Source: BJHQ01 sp964654285 (GTDB lineage: Bacteria > Planctomycetota > UBA11346). From it: 64,000 nt of DNA. A model generated the notes under the pieces. The model was not told where the DNA came from. It searched no databases and was given only the letters and a program-made list of their open reading frames with translations. Within the stretch, counting starts at the first letter, position 1. The number at the start of each line of letters is the position of its first letter. This document shows positions 36,029 to 47,234 of the stretch, piece by piece. The stretch lies in NCBI GenBank assembly GCA_964654285.1, contig CAZZJC010000028.1:1-64000 (forward strand). Reading direction: 5' to 3'. Both the position numbers and the translations under genes were made by a program.

Positions 36029-36394
36029 TCAGGCCGGAGCATGGAGGGCGATGGCATTGCCTTCGCTGTCCGTCGCCAGCACGCGCCAGCCCCAGGGGCC
36101 GATCTGGTGCTTTCCCTTGCTGACCGTTCCGCCGTTGGCCGTGACCGCCGTCACGGCCTGGTCCAACCGACCGCTGACGTTGAAATAGAGCAGCGGGCCG
36201 GGCGCGACGGGCTGATGGCTTGGACGGACCACCAGACAGCCGGCGATCTCGTCGGTGGCGTGCGCGAACACGCCGATCCTGACACCGTCGTGCGCATCAA
36301 TCTGGACCTTCCGACCGAGCACGGCGGAATAGAATCCGACCGCACGGTCGAGGTCAGCGACGGGAAGATCGAACCAGGTGATGGTGTGCTGCAT
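36029..36394 (-). CDS. VOC-family protein (glyoxalase/bleomycin-resistance fold)
   Basis: A 121-residue protein of two beta-alpha-beta-beta-beta modules. It begins ITWFDLPVADLDRAVGFYSAVLG and ends with DSEGNAIALHAP, as in the VOC family. The ATG at 36394 gives the standard N-terminus. Members bind metal and act as dioxygenases, isomerases or binding proteins. Here the substrate cannot be inferred. Confidence 0.85.
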   Translation of the reverse strand: MQHTITWFDLPVADLDRAVGFYSAVLGRKVQIDAHDGVRIGVFAHATDEIAGCLVVRPSHQPVAPGPLLYFNVSGRLDQAVTAVTANGGTVSKGKHQIGPWGWRVLATDSEGNAIALHAPA

Positions 36395-36496
36395 GAGGAC
36401 TCCGTGGAACCAGGGGTTTCGCCAGACCGTAGCGACCCGGACGGTCGAGGATACCGGCAACCGCGCAACCCTGGCGGGCAGTGCCGCTCCAGCGTC

Positions 36497-37471
36497 CTAC
36501 CAGGCCGCGTCGTTGCGGCTGACGCCCCAGCGCGCCGCGATCTGGGCCGGGGTGAACGGCCCGAGCGGCGGCAGGGCGTCGTAGGTCAGGTACACGGCAT
36601 CGCTGGCGCTGCTCTGGGTCGAGCGCAGCAACGTGAAATCCCAGGTGAAGGTGAAATCGGCGTGGCGATTCCAGCGCACCTGGTGCCCCGGCACCGCGAT
36701 CAGCCAATCCGAATACTGGCTGCCATCCACCGCGACCGGGTTCGACGCATCGCCGAACACCGTGCGGTGCCAGGACAAGGTGTTCACGGATGCGGTCTTC
36801 TGGCGCTGGATCACCGTGGTCGCCTTGCGCGACCCGCTCACCGTGTGCACGACGGCGGACTTGCCGGTCGGGGTCACCGTCACCGTCAACGGAGTCGCGA
36901 CCGGGATCTGGCAGAGGGTATCCTGGGTCAACGACCAGTTCTGGGCCGCAGTCTGGGTGTAGGAGCTCGCCAACGTCCAGGTCAAGGTGCCGGAATCGAT
37001 GACCGATTGCATGCCACTGGTCGGATCGGTGTAGGTCACGGGCGCGCTGGCGACATCGAAGGCCACGGCGACCGTATGCTGGCCGTTGAAGGTCGCCCCG
37101 GTCGGCCAGCTGGTCACCGTTCCGCCATCGACGGTGAGGTGGAACTGCCCGGTGGTGTTGGGGAAGATCGGCGTCCCATCGGGGTTGAGCAGGTTTTCGA
37201 TGGTGACCAGGAAGGTTCCGTTCGCCACCTTCACCTCCCGCGCCGCCGGGGCCTCGGCGAAGGCGCTGACCGTGCCGTTGCTGGTGACCTGCGCCGCGAT
37301 GTAGGCGTTGCCGGACTCGACGACCTGGTTCGTCGCCGCCGCACCATCGCTGGCGGACGTGATCGCGATGTCCTGGGCCGAGATCGCGGCGACGGTGGGC
37401 GGAGTGTCCTTGCATCCGGCGGCAAACAACGCCACGAGGGTGAGAGTGGTGAGCGATACGGGTCGGAGCAT
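36497..37471 (-). CDS. Putative lipoprotein of unknown function
   Basis: A 324-residue protein with a lipoprotein signal: a hydrophobic stretch then LFAAGC, with C20 as the lipidated residue. The mature part is rich in Thr, Val and Ser with alternating hydrophobics, consistent with beta-sandwich domains. No family recognised. Confidence 0.7.
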   Translation of the reverse strand: MLRPVSLTTLTLVALFAAGCKDTPPTVAAISAQDIAITSASDGAAATNQVVESGNAYIAAQVTSNGTVSAFAEAPAAREVKVANGTFLVTIENLLNPDGTPIFPNTTGQFHLTVDGGTVTSWPTGATFNGQHTVAVAFDVASAPVTYTDPTSGMQSVIDSGTLTWTLASSYTQTAAQNWSLTQDTLCQIPVATPLTVTVTPTGKSAVVHTVSGSRKATTVIQRQKTASVNTLSWHRTVFGDASNPVAVDGSQYSDWLIAVPGHQVRWNRHADFTFTWDFTLLRSTQSSASDAVYLTYDALPPLGPFTPAQIAARWGVSRNDAAW

Positions 37472-37777
37472 GGTCGTTCCTGGCGGGATGCGTCCCGTGG
37501 CGTGGTTCGGGTTGACCGTTCTACCGTGCGGTGCCGACCCGGGTTACATCACCACGTTGGCGTGGGGCCAGCGTCGACCCCGGGGCGACCTCCGGGACGG
37601 ACGTATAACTCATTGGCATGAAATGGGCCTATGACGATCCAGGAGGACTGGCGATGCTGCCTGCGCACGACGACGAAGTTCTCCTCAAGTCCCGACCGGG
37701 CCGGACGATACTGGAGTCAGAGGGCGTACTCCGCCCCGACCCAGTGCCACCCGAGGACCGACCGCGCAGGCCAAGCC
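37472..37777. other. Intergenic region with no recognised element
   Basis: A 306-base gap between divergent genes. An AGGAGG at about 37640 precedes an ATG whose frame overlaps the FlgM-like gene in a different phase; I regard that frame as chance. Promoters for both flanking genes are expected here but none is convincing. Confidence 0.4.
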
Positions 37778-38068
37778 ATGGAAATCCCCTCCGAAAACCG
37801 GCGTCTCGACGCGATCCAGCGGCGTCTCAAGGCCGACGCTCTGGCGCGGACCCCTGCGATCGACCGCAAGTCGACCGAGGACCGTGCGGACGCGGTGGAT
37901 CTGGGATTCTCGCCCGAATCCGTGCGGCGGTTCGTCGACATCCTGCGCAACATGAACCCGGAGGACGTGCATCGCGTCGCCGACCTGAAGAAGCGCATCG
38001 CGGAAGGCACCTACACCGCGACGCCGCAGGAACTCGCCGACGCCTTCACCGGGCAATCCGGCCACTGA
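37778..38068 (+). CDS. FlgM-like anti-sigma-28 factor (probable)
   Basis: A 96-residue charged protein. The C-terminal segment (RVADLKKRIAEGTYTATPQELADAF) resembles the sigma-28-binding end of FlgM, which normally carries alternating LR/LK pairs and a Y near the end. The N-terminus is polar and probably disordered, as in FlgM. The ATG at 37778 is chosen because residues before it in the longer frame are unlike the family. It is not near other flagellar genes. Could instead be an unrelated small regulator. Confidence 0.5.
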   Translation: MEIPSENRRLDAIQRRLKADALARTPAIDRKSTEDRADAVDLGFSPESVRRFVDILRNMNPEDVHRVADLKKRIAEGTYTATPQELADAFTGQSGH

Positions 38069-38081
38069 GCAGGCAGCAGCC

Positions 38082-39212
38082 ATGAACCGCCGTGGGCGCC
38101 GGTGCAGCCGTCTTCTCGCCGCGCTGCTGGCGTCCGCCGCCATCCACGGCGCCGACCTCGCGGTGCTCGAAGCCGGTTCGACCGCGCAGCTGACGGCCCT
38201 GGGCAACGAGGCCCTCATGCAGGGCCGCTACGAGACCGCGATCGACCTCTACAAGCGTGCGCTGGGTGCGGACAAGGGCTATTTCTCCGCGCTCTACAAC
38301 CTCGCCCTCGCGCATCAGCAGCTCGGCCAGTACCCCGAGGCCAAGCGCTGGTACGGCGAGGCCCTGCGGGTGAAGGCCGACCACCCCGAGGTCTACTGCA
38401 ACCTGGGCTACCTCGCCTTCCGGGCCGGCGAATGGGCGACCGCCAGCGACCGCTTCCTCGAAGCCGCCCGCCTGTCGGCGTCCAACCCCGTCGATGCCGC
38501 CGACTACTGGTACAACGCCGGCACCGCACGGGAAAAACTCGGCCAGTTCGCCGACGCCCAACGCGCCTACGAAGAGGCCATCGCCCTCAACGACCGCCAT
38601 TTCGGGGCGCATTTCAACCTCGGCACGCTGCTCCTCGGCCCGTTGGCGGAACGCGCCGACAGCCTGGAACACGCCGCCGCCAATCTGCAGAAGGCGGTGA
38701 AGATCGCCCCGAACCGGCCCGAAGGCTGGCTCAACCAGGCGATCTGCCTCGAACGCCTGGGCCAGGATCCGCTGCCGGCCTACGCCGAGGCGATCAAGGT
38801 GGCGACCGGGCCAGGGCTCAACCGCGCGCGCTGGCAGCGGGCGCTCTTCCACAACCGCTGCCAGCCACCGCGCCGGCTCGCGGTGCGCGATGACCTCAAG
38901 GCCATCCTCGCCGACGATCCGGACTTCCCCGAGGCCAACGGCCTGCTCGGCACCTACTACTTCGCCATCGGCGAATACGACCAGGCCCTGGTCCACCTCG
39001 CGCGCGAGGTCGCCGGCGCGAACTTCGATGCGAACTCCTCCACCGACCTGGAAGCCCACTACCTGCTGGCGCTGATCTACACCGACCATCGTCCCGATCC
39101 GGCCAAGGCGCTGGCGCACGCCACCGCCTATTACCAGCAACGCCCGGATTCGCAGAAGATCCACGAATTGCGCCGACGCGCCCTGCGCCTGACGACCAAG
39201 GACGCGAAGTAG
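38082..39212 (+). CDS. Exported TPR-repeat protein
   Basis: A 376-residue protein with a signal peptide (about 1-23, ending IHGA) and at least five tetratricopeptide repeats between about residues 35 and 225, then further helical pairs. TPRs mediate protein-protein contacts, probably in the periplasm. It starts 13 bases after the FlgM-like gene and is followed 7 bases later by the pentapeptide-repeat gene. Confidence 0.85.
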   Translation: MNRRGRRCSRLLAALLASAAIHGADLAVLEAGSTAQLTALGNEALMQGRYETAIDLYKRALGADKGYFSALYNLALAHQQLGQYPEAKRWYGEALRVKADHPEVYCNLGYLAFRAGEWATASDRFLEAARLSASNPVDAADYWYNAGTAREKLGQFADAQRAYEEAIALNDRHFGAHFNLGTLLLGPLAERADSLEHAAANLQKAVKIAPNRPEGWLNQAICLERLGQDPLPAYAEAIKVATGPGLNRARWQRALFHNRCQPPRRLAVRDDLKAILADDPDFPEANGLLGTYYFAIGEYDQALVHLAREVAGANFDANSSTDLEAHYLLALIYTDHRPDPAKALAHATAYYQQRPDSQKIHELRRRALRLTTKDAK

Positions 39213-39219
39213 GCCGGCC

Positions 39220-41127
39220 ATGGGCGACCAGCCTGATCCGAGCGTCCCTTCCATCCCCGCTCCGGTGGCGGCCGGGGACGGAACCCCCGCGTCGCGCTGC
39301 CGGCACCAGTTCCGTTCGCGTTCGTCCGCCTGCACGCATCAGGTTCCCGCCGGCAGCGACCGCTGCCTCTGGCACAATGCGCGCATCGCCAAGACCGACG
39401 CCTACATCGTCGATCTGCTCGCGGCGGCCGATGCCGCCACCTCGGGCGACCTCGAAGAAGCCAGCCTCGCCGACCTGACCTGGCCCGGCGCGTCGCTTCC
39501 CGGCCGGGTGCTGCGCGGGGCTGATTTGCGCGGGGCGCGCCTCCCCCATGCCGACCTCAGCGGCAGCGACCTCTCGGATGCCAACCTCCGCCGCGCCGAC
39601 CTGCGCGGCGCGAACCTGACCGGCGCGAACCTGCATGGTGCCGATCTCAGCGGCTGCGACCTGTCCGGAGCCGATCTGACCCGTGCCAATCTGGTCGGCG
39701 CGCTGTTCGACGGCACCGTGCTCATCGCCAGCAACCTCAGCGGTGCCAACCTCACCGACGCACGCATCCTGTCCTTCCGCTGGAACCGCCGCACACGCCT
39801 CGCCGGCGTCACCGGGTTCGAACCGAGATCCAGACGCAAGGATGCGGCGGAGGGCGACGACGACACCCAGGAGTTCCTCGCCCCGCTCGCCCTGGCGGAT
39901 ACGCCACCGCGTTCGGCGCTGGATGAGCCGGATCCGGAACTCGACCGCACCCACCTCTATACCCCGATCAGCCTGACACGGCAGGATGATCATCCGACCG
40001 AATCGCACCCGCGCACCATCAAGCCGACCTCGCCGCTGGCCGGACTCGGACGTCCACGCTGGATCCCCGGCGGCCAGCGCTGGGCGCTGATCCTGGCCGT
40101 GGCGGGGCTGGTCGGCGCCGGAGCAGGTGCCGGACTCGGCGTCTGGGGCTGGCGCGCCGTCAAGGCGGCCGAACAGGAACGCCGGCTGGCGCCATCCCTG
40201 GCGAACCAGGTCAGGCAGCTCAACGCGCAGCACGACGCCGACCTGGAGCAGCTCCGCCTGGCGCAGGAAAGGCTGAAGGATCTGTCGAACCAGGTGGTCG
40301 ACGCCAAGCGCGAATTCGCCACCACCCGCAACGAGCGCGACCAGTTGCGCACCGCGCTGGATGCCGCCCGGGCCGAGAACTCCCGCGCGAACGCGGCGGA
40401 GGACCGTGCCGCGGTGCTCGCCCTGCAGCTCGACGAGGCGCGCCGCCTGGCGCAGGATCTCGGCCGCACGAGCGCCCGCAACGACCGCATCAGCCGCATC
40501 CTCGCTGATGGGTTGCAGCAGACCCAGAACGAAGTCGCCGCCCTGGCGCGCATCCGCGATGCGAAACTCGCCGAATACCGCCAGAGCGCCGCCCTGGCCG
40601 ACGAACTCGCGAAGGTCAAAGGCGAACTCGCCCTGGTGCGCCAGGAACGCGACACCGCCCAGGCCGCCTACCAGGCCCGCGCCGCCGACCTCGCCGCCGC
40701 GCAGGCCACCATCACCCGCACCCTGTCGCGCGCCGCCGCCAACGGCCTGGCCGACCTGGTCGGCGACGATGAAGCCCCGCTGGTCGCGCTCGAACCCGGC
40801 AAACCCCTGGCGATGTCCGGCCGCTACCTGATGACCCTGCGCGTCGACCGCCAGGCCGCCGTCGGCCCTGCCGCCACCGGCCAGATCCCGCCGCCGTTGC
40901 TGGTCAGCCTGGTGGTCCAGCGCCCGGCCGCGACCGCCAACCCGGACGTGACGGTGGTGCTCTACGACCGCGACGAGAAGCCCCTGCGCCGCCTGTCGTA
41001 CAGCTTCCCCCACGTCGACGGCGGCCCGCCCATGGTGTCCTCCACCGCGACCATCAGCTGCGACCGCACCCCGTCCTTCGCCCGCGTACTGGTCAATCCG
41101 GGGACGGTCACGGTGGGGATGAAATAG
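39220..41127 (+). CDS. Pentapeptide-repeat membrane protein with coiled coil
   Basis: A 635-residue protein. The N-terminus has a Cys/His cluster (CRHQF, ACTHQ, RCLWH at about 27-52) that could bind zinc. Pentapeptide repeats follow at about 85-190, with A(D/N)LRGAN-type units expected to form a right-handed beta helix. One membrane segment lies at about 290-312, then a long coiled coil (about 320-510) and a C-terminal beta-rich domain. Domain order suggests a cytoplasmic repeat domain tethered to an exported coiled coil. Probably cotranscribed with the TPR gene. Function unknown. Confidence 0.8.
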   Translation: MGDQPDPSVPSIPAPVAAGDGTPASRCRHQFRSRSSACTHQVPAGSDRCLWHNARIAKTDAYIVDLLAAADAATSGDLEEASLADLTWPGASLPGRVLRGADLRGARLPHADLSGSDLSDANLRRADLRGANLTGANLHGADLSGCDLSGADLTRANLVGALFDGTVLIASNLSGANLTDARILSFRWNRRTRLAGVTGFEPRSRRKDAAEGDDDTQEFLAPLALADTPPRSALDEPDPELDRTHLYTPISLTRQDDHPTESHPRTIKPTSPLAGLGRPRWIPGGQRWALILAVAGLVGAGAGAGLGVWGWRAVKAAEQERRLAPSLANQVRQLNAQHDADLEQLRLAQERLKDLSNQVVDAKREFATTRNERDQLRTALDAARAENSRANAAEDRAAVLALQLDEARRLAQDLGRTSARNDRISRILADGLQQTQNEVAALARIRDAKLAEYRQSAALADELAKVKGELALVRQERDTAQAAYQARAADLAAAQATITRTLSRAAANGLADLVGDDEAPLVALEPGKPLAMSGRYLMTLRVDRQAAVGPAATGQIPPPLLVSLVVQRPAATANPDVTVVLYDRDEKPLRRLSYSFPHVDGGPPMVSSTATISCDRTPSFARVLVNPGTVTVGMK

Positions 41128-41156
41128 GCGTCAACGACCGGACGATCCCCGTCGAC

Positions 41157-41518
41157 ATCGGATAGGAGGAATCGCCCTCCCACACCACCGGACGTGCTGC
41201 GCTCGTATCCGGCGGTCCCATGGTTGGTTGAGCGCCGCGTGGTCCACATCCCTCTGGGTAAGCCGCACCTTCGTCCTGTGGACCGCGCCGGATTTACCGC
41301 TCTGGTCTACGGATGCCTATCGGGTGGTCCCGTCCATTGCCGGGTTGCCCGACCAGCGCGGCCTTCTATCCGGTTCTGGTCCATCGCCTCCACGGTTCGC
41401 CATCCGCTTCTTTCAGATCCCACCTCGCGGCGGGCACCCTTGCCTAGGCGGCCGGTTCCCGTGCATCAGGGCCCGGAGAGGACTATCACCTCCTGCTGGC
41501 GAGACATGCCAGGCACAC
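41157..41518 (-). mobile_element. ORF-less group II intron relic (class C-like)
   Basis: Reading the minus strand, the element starts GTGTGCCTGGCATG, the GUGYG-type 5' end. It continues with GGAGGTGATAGTCCTC, GGCAAGGGTG, GATCTGAAAGAAGC and CAGAACCGGATAGAAGGC, which match my memory of group II intron domain I. A domain V-like hairpin has stem arms at plus-strand positions 41208-41216 and 41184-41192, with a CG bulge. A GGGAGG/CCTCCT hairpin follows as domain VI, and the element ends near CCGAT. No reverse transcriptase is encoded. It lies 5 bases past a terminator hairpin, the insertion habit of class C introns. Confidence 0.8.
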
Positions 41519-41523
41519 AAAGC

Positions 41524-41550
41524 AGCACCCCGGCTGGGGGCCGGGGTGCT
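41524..41550 (-). terminator. Terminator hairpin downstream of the pseudopilin gene
   Basis: A perfect 11-bp stem (AGCACCCCGGC with GCCGGGGTGCT) and 5-base loop lies 34 bases after the stop of the pseudopilin gene, followed on the minus strand by GCTTT. The group II intron begins directly after this, so the U-run that would normally follow has been separated. Confidence 0.85.
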
Positions 41551-41584
41551 ACTGACGAACACGACCAAATCAGGAGGATTTGGG

Positions 41585-42400
41585 TTATTGGACCCAAGCG
41601 CGGGTCGCGGACCCTTTGCCGGATTGATAGGAAACTCCACCGTCGTTGTCGTTGTCATAAATGTTGTCAGGCGCTTTACCAGGTTCACTGCTATCAGGAT
41701 TATGGAAAGCACCGGTCGTGACGCCGCCCGCAAAATTCTCTGTTATTCCGTTGCCGCTGGCAGTCGCACCCTTGGTCAAAATAATCGGGGCAATATGATT
41801 ATCTGCATAGACAGCCATGATCTTGTTTTTATGAGCAATACTGCCGTCTCGTCCTCGATCTGCCAACACTACTCGGGTCGGTTCAGAGCCAGAAGGGGCA
41901 GCCCAATCATAAGCGAAACCCATTTTTTCCTTGTCCTCCGCAGCCCATTTTGACGTCCCGCCCCAGGCCGAAAGATCCCCATTGTTCGCACTTCCCGGAT
42001 TTGACAGTTTGCCGTTCTTGACAGAAGGGCAGGTAAAGACCTTGGATCCAATCCCACCCACGACAAATGCCATGAGTTCCAGACTTCCCAAGCTCGTCGC
42101 ACGGCCCGCTGCCGCGTCGGGGGTTGTCAGAGGAGAACTCGCATATGCCCCACTCGTATCGGTCTGCCGGAACGCGGCTTCTCCGTCGCTCTGGTTCTTG
42201 TAGAGTTGCATGCATAGCATGATCTGCCGCTGATTGTTGCCGCACTGCGTCATCTTCGCCTGGTCGAGGGCGCCGACGATCGCGGGCATGAGCAGTCCGG
42301 CGAGGATGCCGATGATGGAGATCACCACCAGCATTTCGATCAAGGTGAAACCCGACCTTGGGGCGGTCCGCCGTTGCGGGCGGGGGTGGGGGATGGACAT
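41585..42400 (-). CDS. Type II secretion/type IV-like pseudopilin
   Basis: A 271-residue prepilin-like protein. The leader is cleaved at G17/F18 in SGFTLIEM, with the conserved E at position +5 and a 20-residue hydrophobic helix. The C-terminal region (VLADRGRDG, IMAVYADNH) resembles the DUF1559 or H-X9-DG type pseudopilins common in Planctomycetota and Lentisphaerota. The ATG at 42400 follows GAGGCACCC. Probably exported by a type II-like system; no secretion genes are adjacent. Confidence 0.88.
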   Translation of the reverse strand: MSIPHPRPQRRTAPRSGFTLIEMLVVISIIGILAGLLMPAIVGALDQAKMTQCGNNQRQIMLCMQLYKNQSDGEAAFRQTDTSGAYASSPLTTPDAAAGRATSLGSLELMAFVVGGIGSKVFTCPSVKNGKLSNPGSANNGDLSAWGGTSKWAAEDKEKMGFAYDWAAPSGSEPTRVVLADRGRDGSIAHKNKIMAVYADNHIAPIILTKGATASGNGITENFAGGVTTGAFHNPDSSEPGKAPDNIYDNDNDGGVSYQSGKGSATRAWVQ

Positions 42401-42637
42401 GGGTGCCTCCTCGGCCGGGTCGGCCTCAGGGGTGGGATGGAACGCAGCCGGGATGGAGGTGGCTGCTTGATGCTGAAATACCGCTGGAACCGTTCCGATG
42501 CAATGCCGGCCTGCTGCGATCGCCCCCCGCGTGTGGCGCGGTGGTATCGGAACCGACCCACTGTCCCTGGCCAACGACTCGGAGCGAGCGATGTCCACAT
42601 CCCCGTCTGAGGACTTGCGCAAATGTACTGGTGCCTT
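42401..42637. other. Intergenic region upstream of pseudopilin
   Basis: Should contain the pseudopilin promoter. I see no consensus sigma-54 or sigma-70 core that I would defend, and no gene. Confidence 0.4.
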
Positions 42638-42742
42638 GTAGCGCCGGCTTCAGCCGGCACGGAGCGTGGGCTTCAGCCCACGCAGGCGCGACACATCGTC
42701 GTGCTAAAGCCCGACGTCCCAGCCGGCTGAAGCCGGCGCTAC
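42638..42742. repeat. REP-like palindromic repeats, family 1
   Basis: GTAGCGCCGGCTTCAGCCGGC at 42638 is followed by a GTGGGCTTCAGCCCAC palindrome, and an inverted AGCCGGCTGAAGCCGGCGCTAC ends at 42742. Layout matches the copies near 2018, 26599 and 50745. Confidence 0.87.
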
Positions 42743-42900
42743 CGACTCCGGCGAGACGATCGCGTCGTCGATGTGGACATCGACGCCCCTCCAACCCTCC
42801 CGGATGGATATTGCCCCCTGCACTGCTATGCCGTCCCACCGACAAGAACGGGGAACCTGTCCCGTCGCCGGAGTGCCCGGCGACCTACCCCCAAGCGAAC

Positions 42901-42982
42901 GCGGGCCTGGCGGAACTGGCAGACGCGCCAGATTTAGGTTCTGGTACCGAAAGGTGTGTGGGTTCGAGTCCCACGGCCCGCA
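42901..42982 (+). tRNA. tRNA-Leu (anticodon UAG)
   Basis: A full cloverleaf: 7-bp acceptor stem GCGGGCC/GGCCCGC, D arm with GGCAGACGC, anticodon stem CCAGA/TCTGG with loop TTTAGGT giving anticodon TAG, long class II variable arm, T arm GTGGG-TTCGAGT-CCCAC, discriminator A. CCA is not encoded. The long variable arm is as expected for leucine. Confidence 0.97.
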
Positions 42983-43122
42983 CGTTTTGCGATTTTCCGC
43001 TCGGAATCGGGGCGGGAAACATTCAAGCATTCAAGCATTCGAACCTGTGTCGTCCCACGCCGAAGGCCGAGCGCAGCGCGGCGGGTCTTCCGCTCCTGGC
43101 GACGGCGCTAGCCTGCGCGCCC

Positions 43123-44439
43123 ATGTCCAGCACCTGTCTTTCCTTCGGCTCGCGCGCGGCCCATCGGGCCTGGCTGGCGGCGCAGGCGCGCCTGCCGGCG
43201 GGTTTCCGTTGCGGCGCGACGCGGTTCGGCTTCACGCCGTTCGAGGTCGCCAAGCCGGCGCGCATGACGGTGACGGTGATCGCACTCGACCGGCCGACGG
43301 ATGCCTTCGCGGCGATGTTCACCCGCAACGCGTTCCCGGGGGCGCCGATCATCGTCGGCCGCAAGCGGCTGGCCGAGCCGCACCTGGGTGCGGTGGTGGT
43401 CAACAACAAGATCTCCAACGTCTGCGCCCCGGGCGGGGTCGAGACGTCCGAACGCATCTGCGCGGCGGCGGCGAAATGCCTGGGGATCGCGGCGAACGAG
43501 GTGCTGCCGTCGTCGACCGGGGTGATCGGGTGGCGGCTGCCGGAGGACGCGATCATCGCCAATCTGCCGGCGGCGGTGGCGACGTTGCAGGCGGAATCTA
43601 TCCTGCCAGCCGCAGAGGGCATCGTCACCACCGATCTCTATCCCAAGATCCGCCGGGCTGATCTGGCCGGCGGATCGATCGTCGGCATCGCCAAGGGCGC
43701 GGGCATGATCGAGCCGAACCTGGCGACCATGCTGGTCTACCTGCTCACCGATCTCGACCTCGGGCGCGACGATCTGCGCGCGGCGCTGGCGGCGGCGGTC
43801 GATGGCAGCTTCAACTGCATGTCGATCGACAGCGACACCAGCACCTCGGACACCGTGGCGCTGCTCAGCTCGCGCCGGGTGCCGTGTCCGGATCCTGCCG
43901 CATTTTCCCTGGCATTGGCGCAGGTCTGTGCCGACCTGGCCGAGGATGTCGCGCGCAACGGCGAGGGCGTGCATCACGTCATCCGGGCGGTGGTCGCGGG
44001 CGCGCCCGACCGCGATTGCGCGCGGGCGATCGGGAAGTCGGTGGTGAATTCGCCGCTCTTCCAGTGCGCGGTGTGCGGGAACGATCCCAACGTCGGGCGG
44101 CTGGTGTGCGCGATCGGCAAGGAGATCGGCCGCAACCGGCCCGGCCTCGATGTCTCGCGCATGCGCCTGACCCTGGGCGGGCGCACCATCTTCGCCGACG
44201 GCGCGTTCCGCCTCGATCCCGACGCGGAGGGCGCGCTCGTCGCCCACCTGAAGGGAGCCGAACTGTACGCCAGCGGCGCGCCCAAGGACGGCGTCTTCAC
44301 CCCGCCGATCGACTACCCGCCGCATGAGCGCGCGGTCGAGGTCGGTATCGACCTGGGCCTCGGCCCGACCGCCTGCACCGTGGTCGGAACCGATCGTTCG
44401 CACGAATACATCAGCGAAAACGCAGATTACCGTTCGTAG
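43123..44439 (+). CDS. argJ: Bifunctional glutamate N-acetyltransferase/amino-acid acetyltransferase
   Basis: A 438-residue arginine biosynthesis enzyme that moves acetyl from N-acetylornithine to glutamate. It self-cleaves into two subunits before T202 in the KGAGMIEPNLATML motif, which is intact. The conserved STGVIG motif (131-136) is also present. The ATG at 43123 is used; the longer open frame upstream reads through the tRNA gene. Whether it also uses acetyl-CoA cannot be told. Confidence 0.95.
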   Translation: MSSTCLSFGSRAAHRAWLAAQARLPAGFRCGATRFGFTPFEVAKPARMTVTVIALDRPTDAFAAMFTRNAFPGAPIIVGRKRLAEPHLGAVVVNNKISNVCAPGGVETSERICAAAAKCLGIAANEVLPSSTGVIGWRLPEDAIIANLPAAVATLQAESILPAAEGIVTTDLYPKIRRADLAGGSIVGIAKGAGMIEPNLATMLVYLLTDLDLGRDDLRAALAAAVDGSFNCMSIDSDTSTSDTVALLSSRRVPCPDPAAFSLALAQVCADLAEDVARNGEGVHHVIRAVVAGAPDRDCARAIGKSVVNSPLFQCAVCGNDPNVGRLVCAIGKEIGRNRPGLDVSRMRLTLGGRTIFADGAFRLDPDAEGALVAHLKGAELYASGAPKDGVFTPPIDYPPHERAVEVGIDLGLGPTACTVVGTDRSHEYISENADYRS

Positions 44440-44457
44440 ATCCGCCGGAGCCCGCCC

Positions 44458-44811
44458 ATGCCGTTCACCTCCCGCGATCTCGAAGACCTCCGGCAGGAGG
44501 TCGCCCGCTTCGCGGCCGAACGCGACTGGGACCAGTTCCATTCCACCCGCAACCTGCTCCTGGCGGTGATCAGCGAAATCGGAGAAGCGGCCGAGATCGT
44601 GCGCTGGTCCGGCGACCGCGACCCGGCGGTGCCGCCCGACAAGACCGAGGCCTGGGCGGACGAGCTCGCCGATGTGATGATCCTGCTCGTCCGCCTGGCC
44701 GACCGCAGCGGAGTCGATCTCACCACCGCCTGCGCGCGCAAGCTGGACAAGGCACGGGCGAAGTACCCGGTCGACCGCTTCAAGGGGTCGAGCCGGAAAT
44801 ACGACGAATAG
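44458..44811 (+). CDS. MazG-like nucleotide pyrophosphohydrolase
   Basis: A 117-residue all-alpha NTP pyrophosphatase resembling dCTPase/RS21-C6. The metal-binding pattern EIGEAAE followed by ELADVMI is present. Members hydrolyse non-canonical or excess dNTPs and so protect DNA. It starts 18 bases after argJ on the same strand and converges on the hybrid kinase gene, with only 6 bases between. Confidence 0.88.
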   Translation: MPFTSRDLEDLRQEVARFAAERDWDQFHSTRNLLLAVISEIGEAAEIVRWSGDRDPAVPPDKTEAWADELADVMILLVRLADRSGVDLTTACARKLDKARAKYPVDRFKGSSRKYDE

Positions 44812-44817
44812 CCGCGC

Positions 44818-47214
<2,397 letters not shown>

Positions 47215-47234
47215 GGCGGCAACGCGACCGTCGT

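Noticed and set aside
37618..38085. Alternative frame overlapping the FlgM-like gene
   Set aside because: It has an upstream AGGAGG, but the product is Arg/Pro-rich and of shadow-frame type. The other frame gives a FlgM-like C-terminus.
41194..41953. Small open frames across the intron and pseudopilin end
   Set aside because: They lie within a structured RNA element and antisense to the pseudopilin. Their proteins match no family and the DNA is better explained as a group II intron.
42358..43122. Upstream extension of argJ
   Set aside because: The frame reads through the REP repeats and the tRNA-Leu gene, so it cannot be the true N-terminus.
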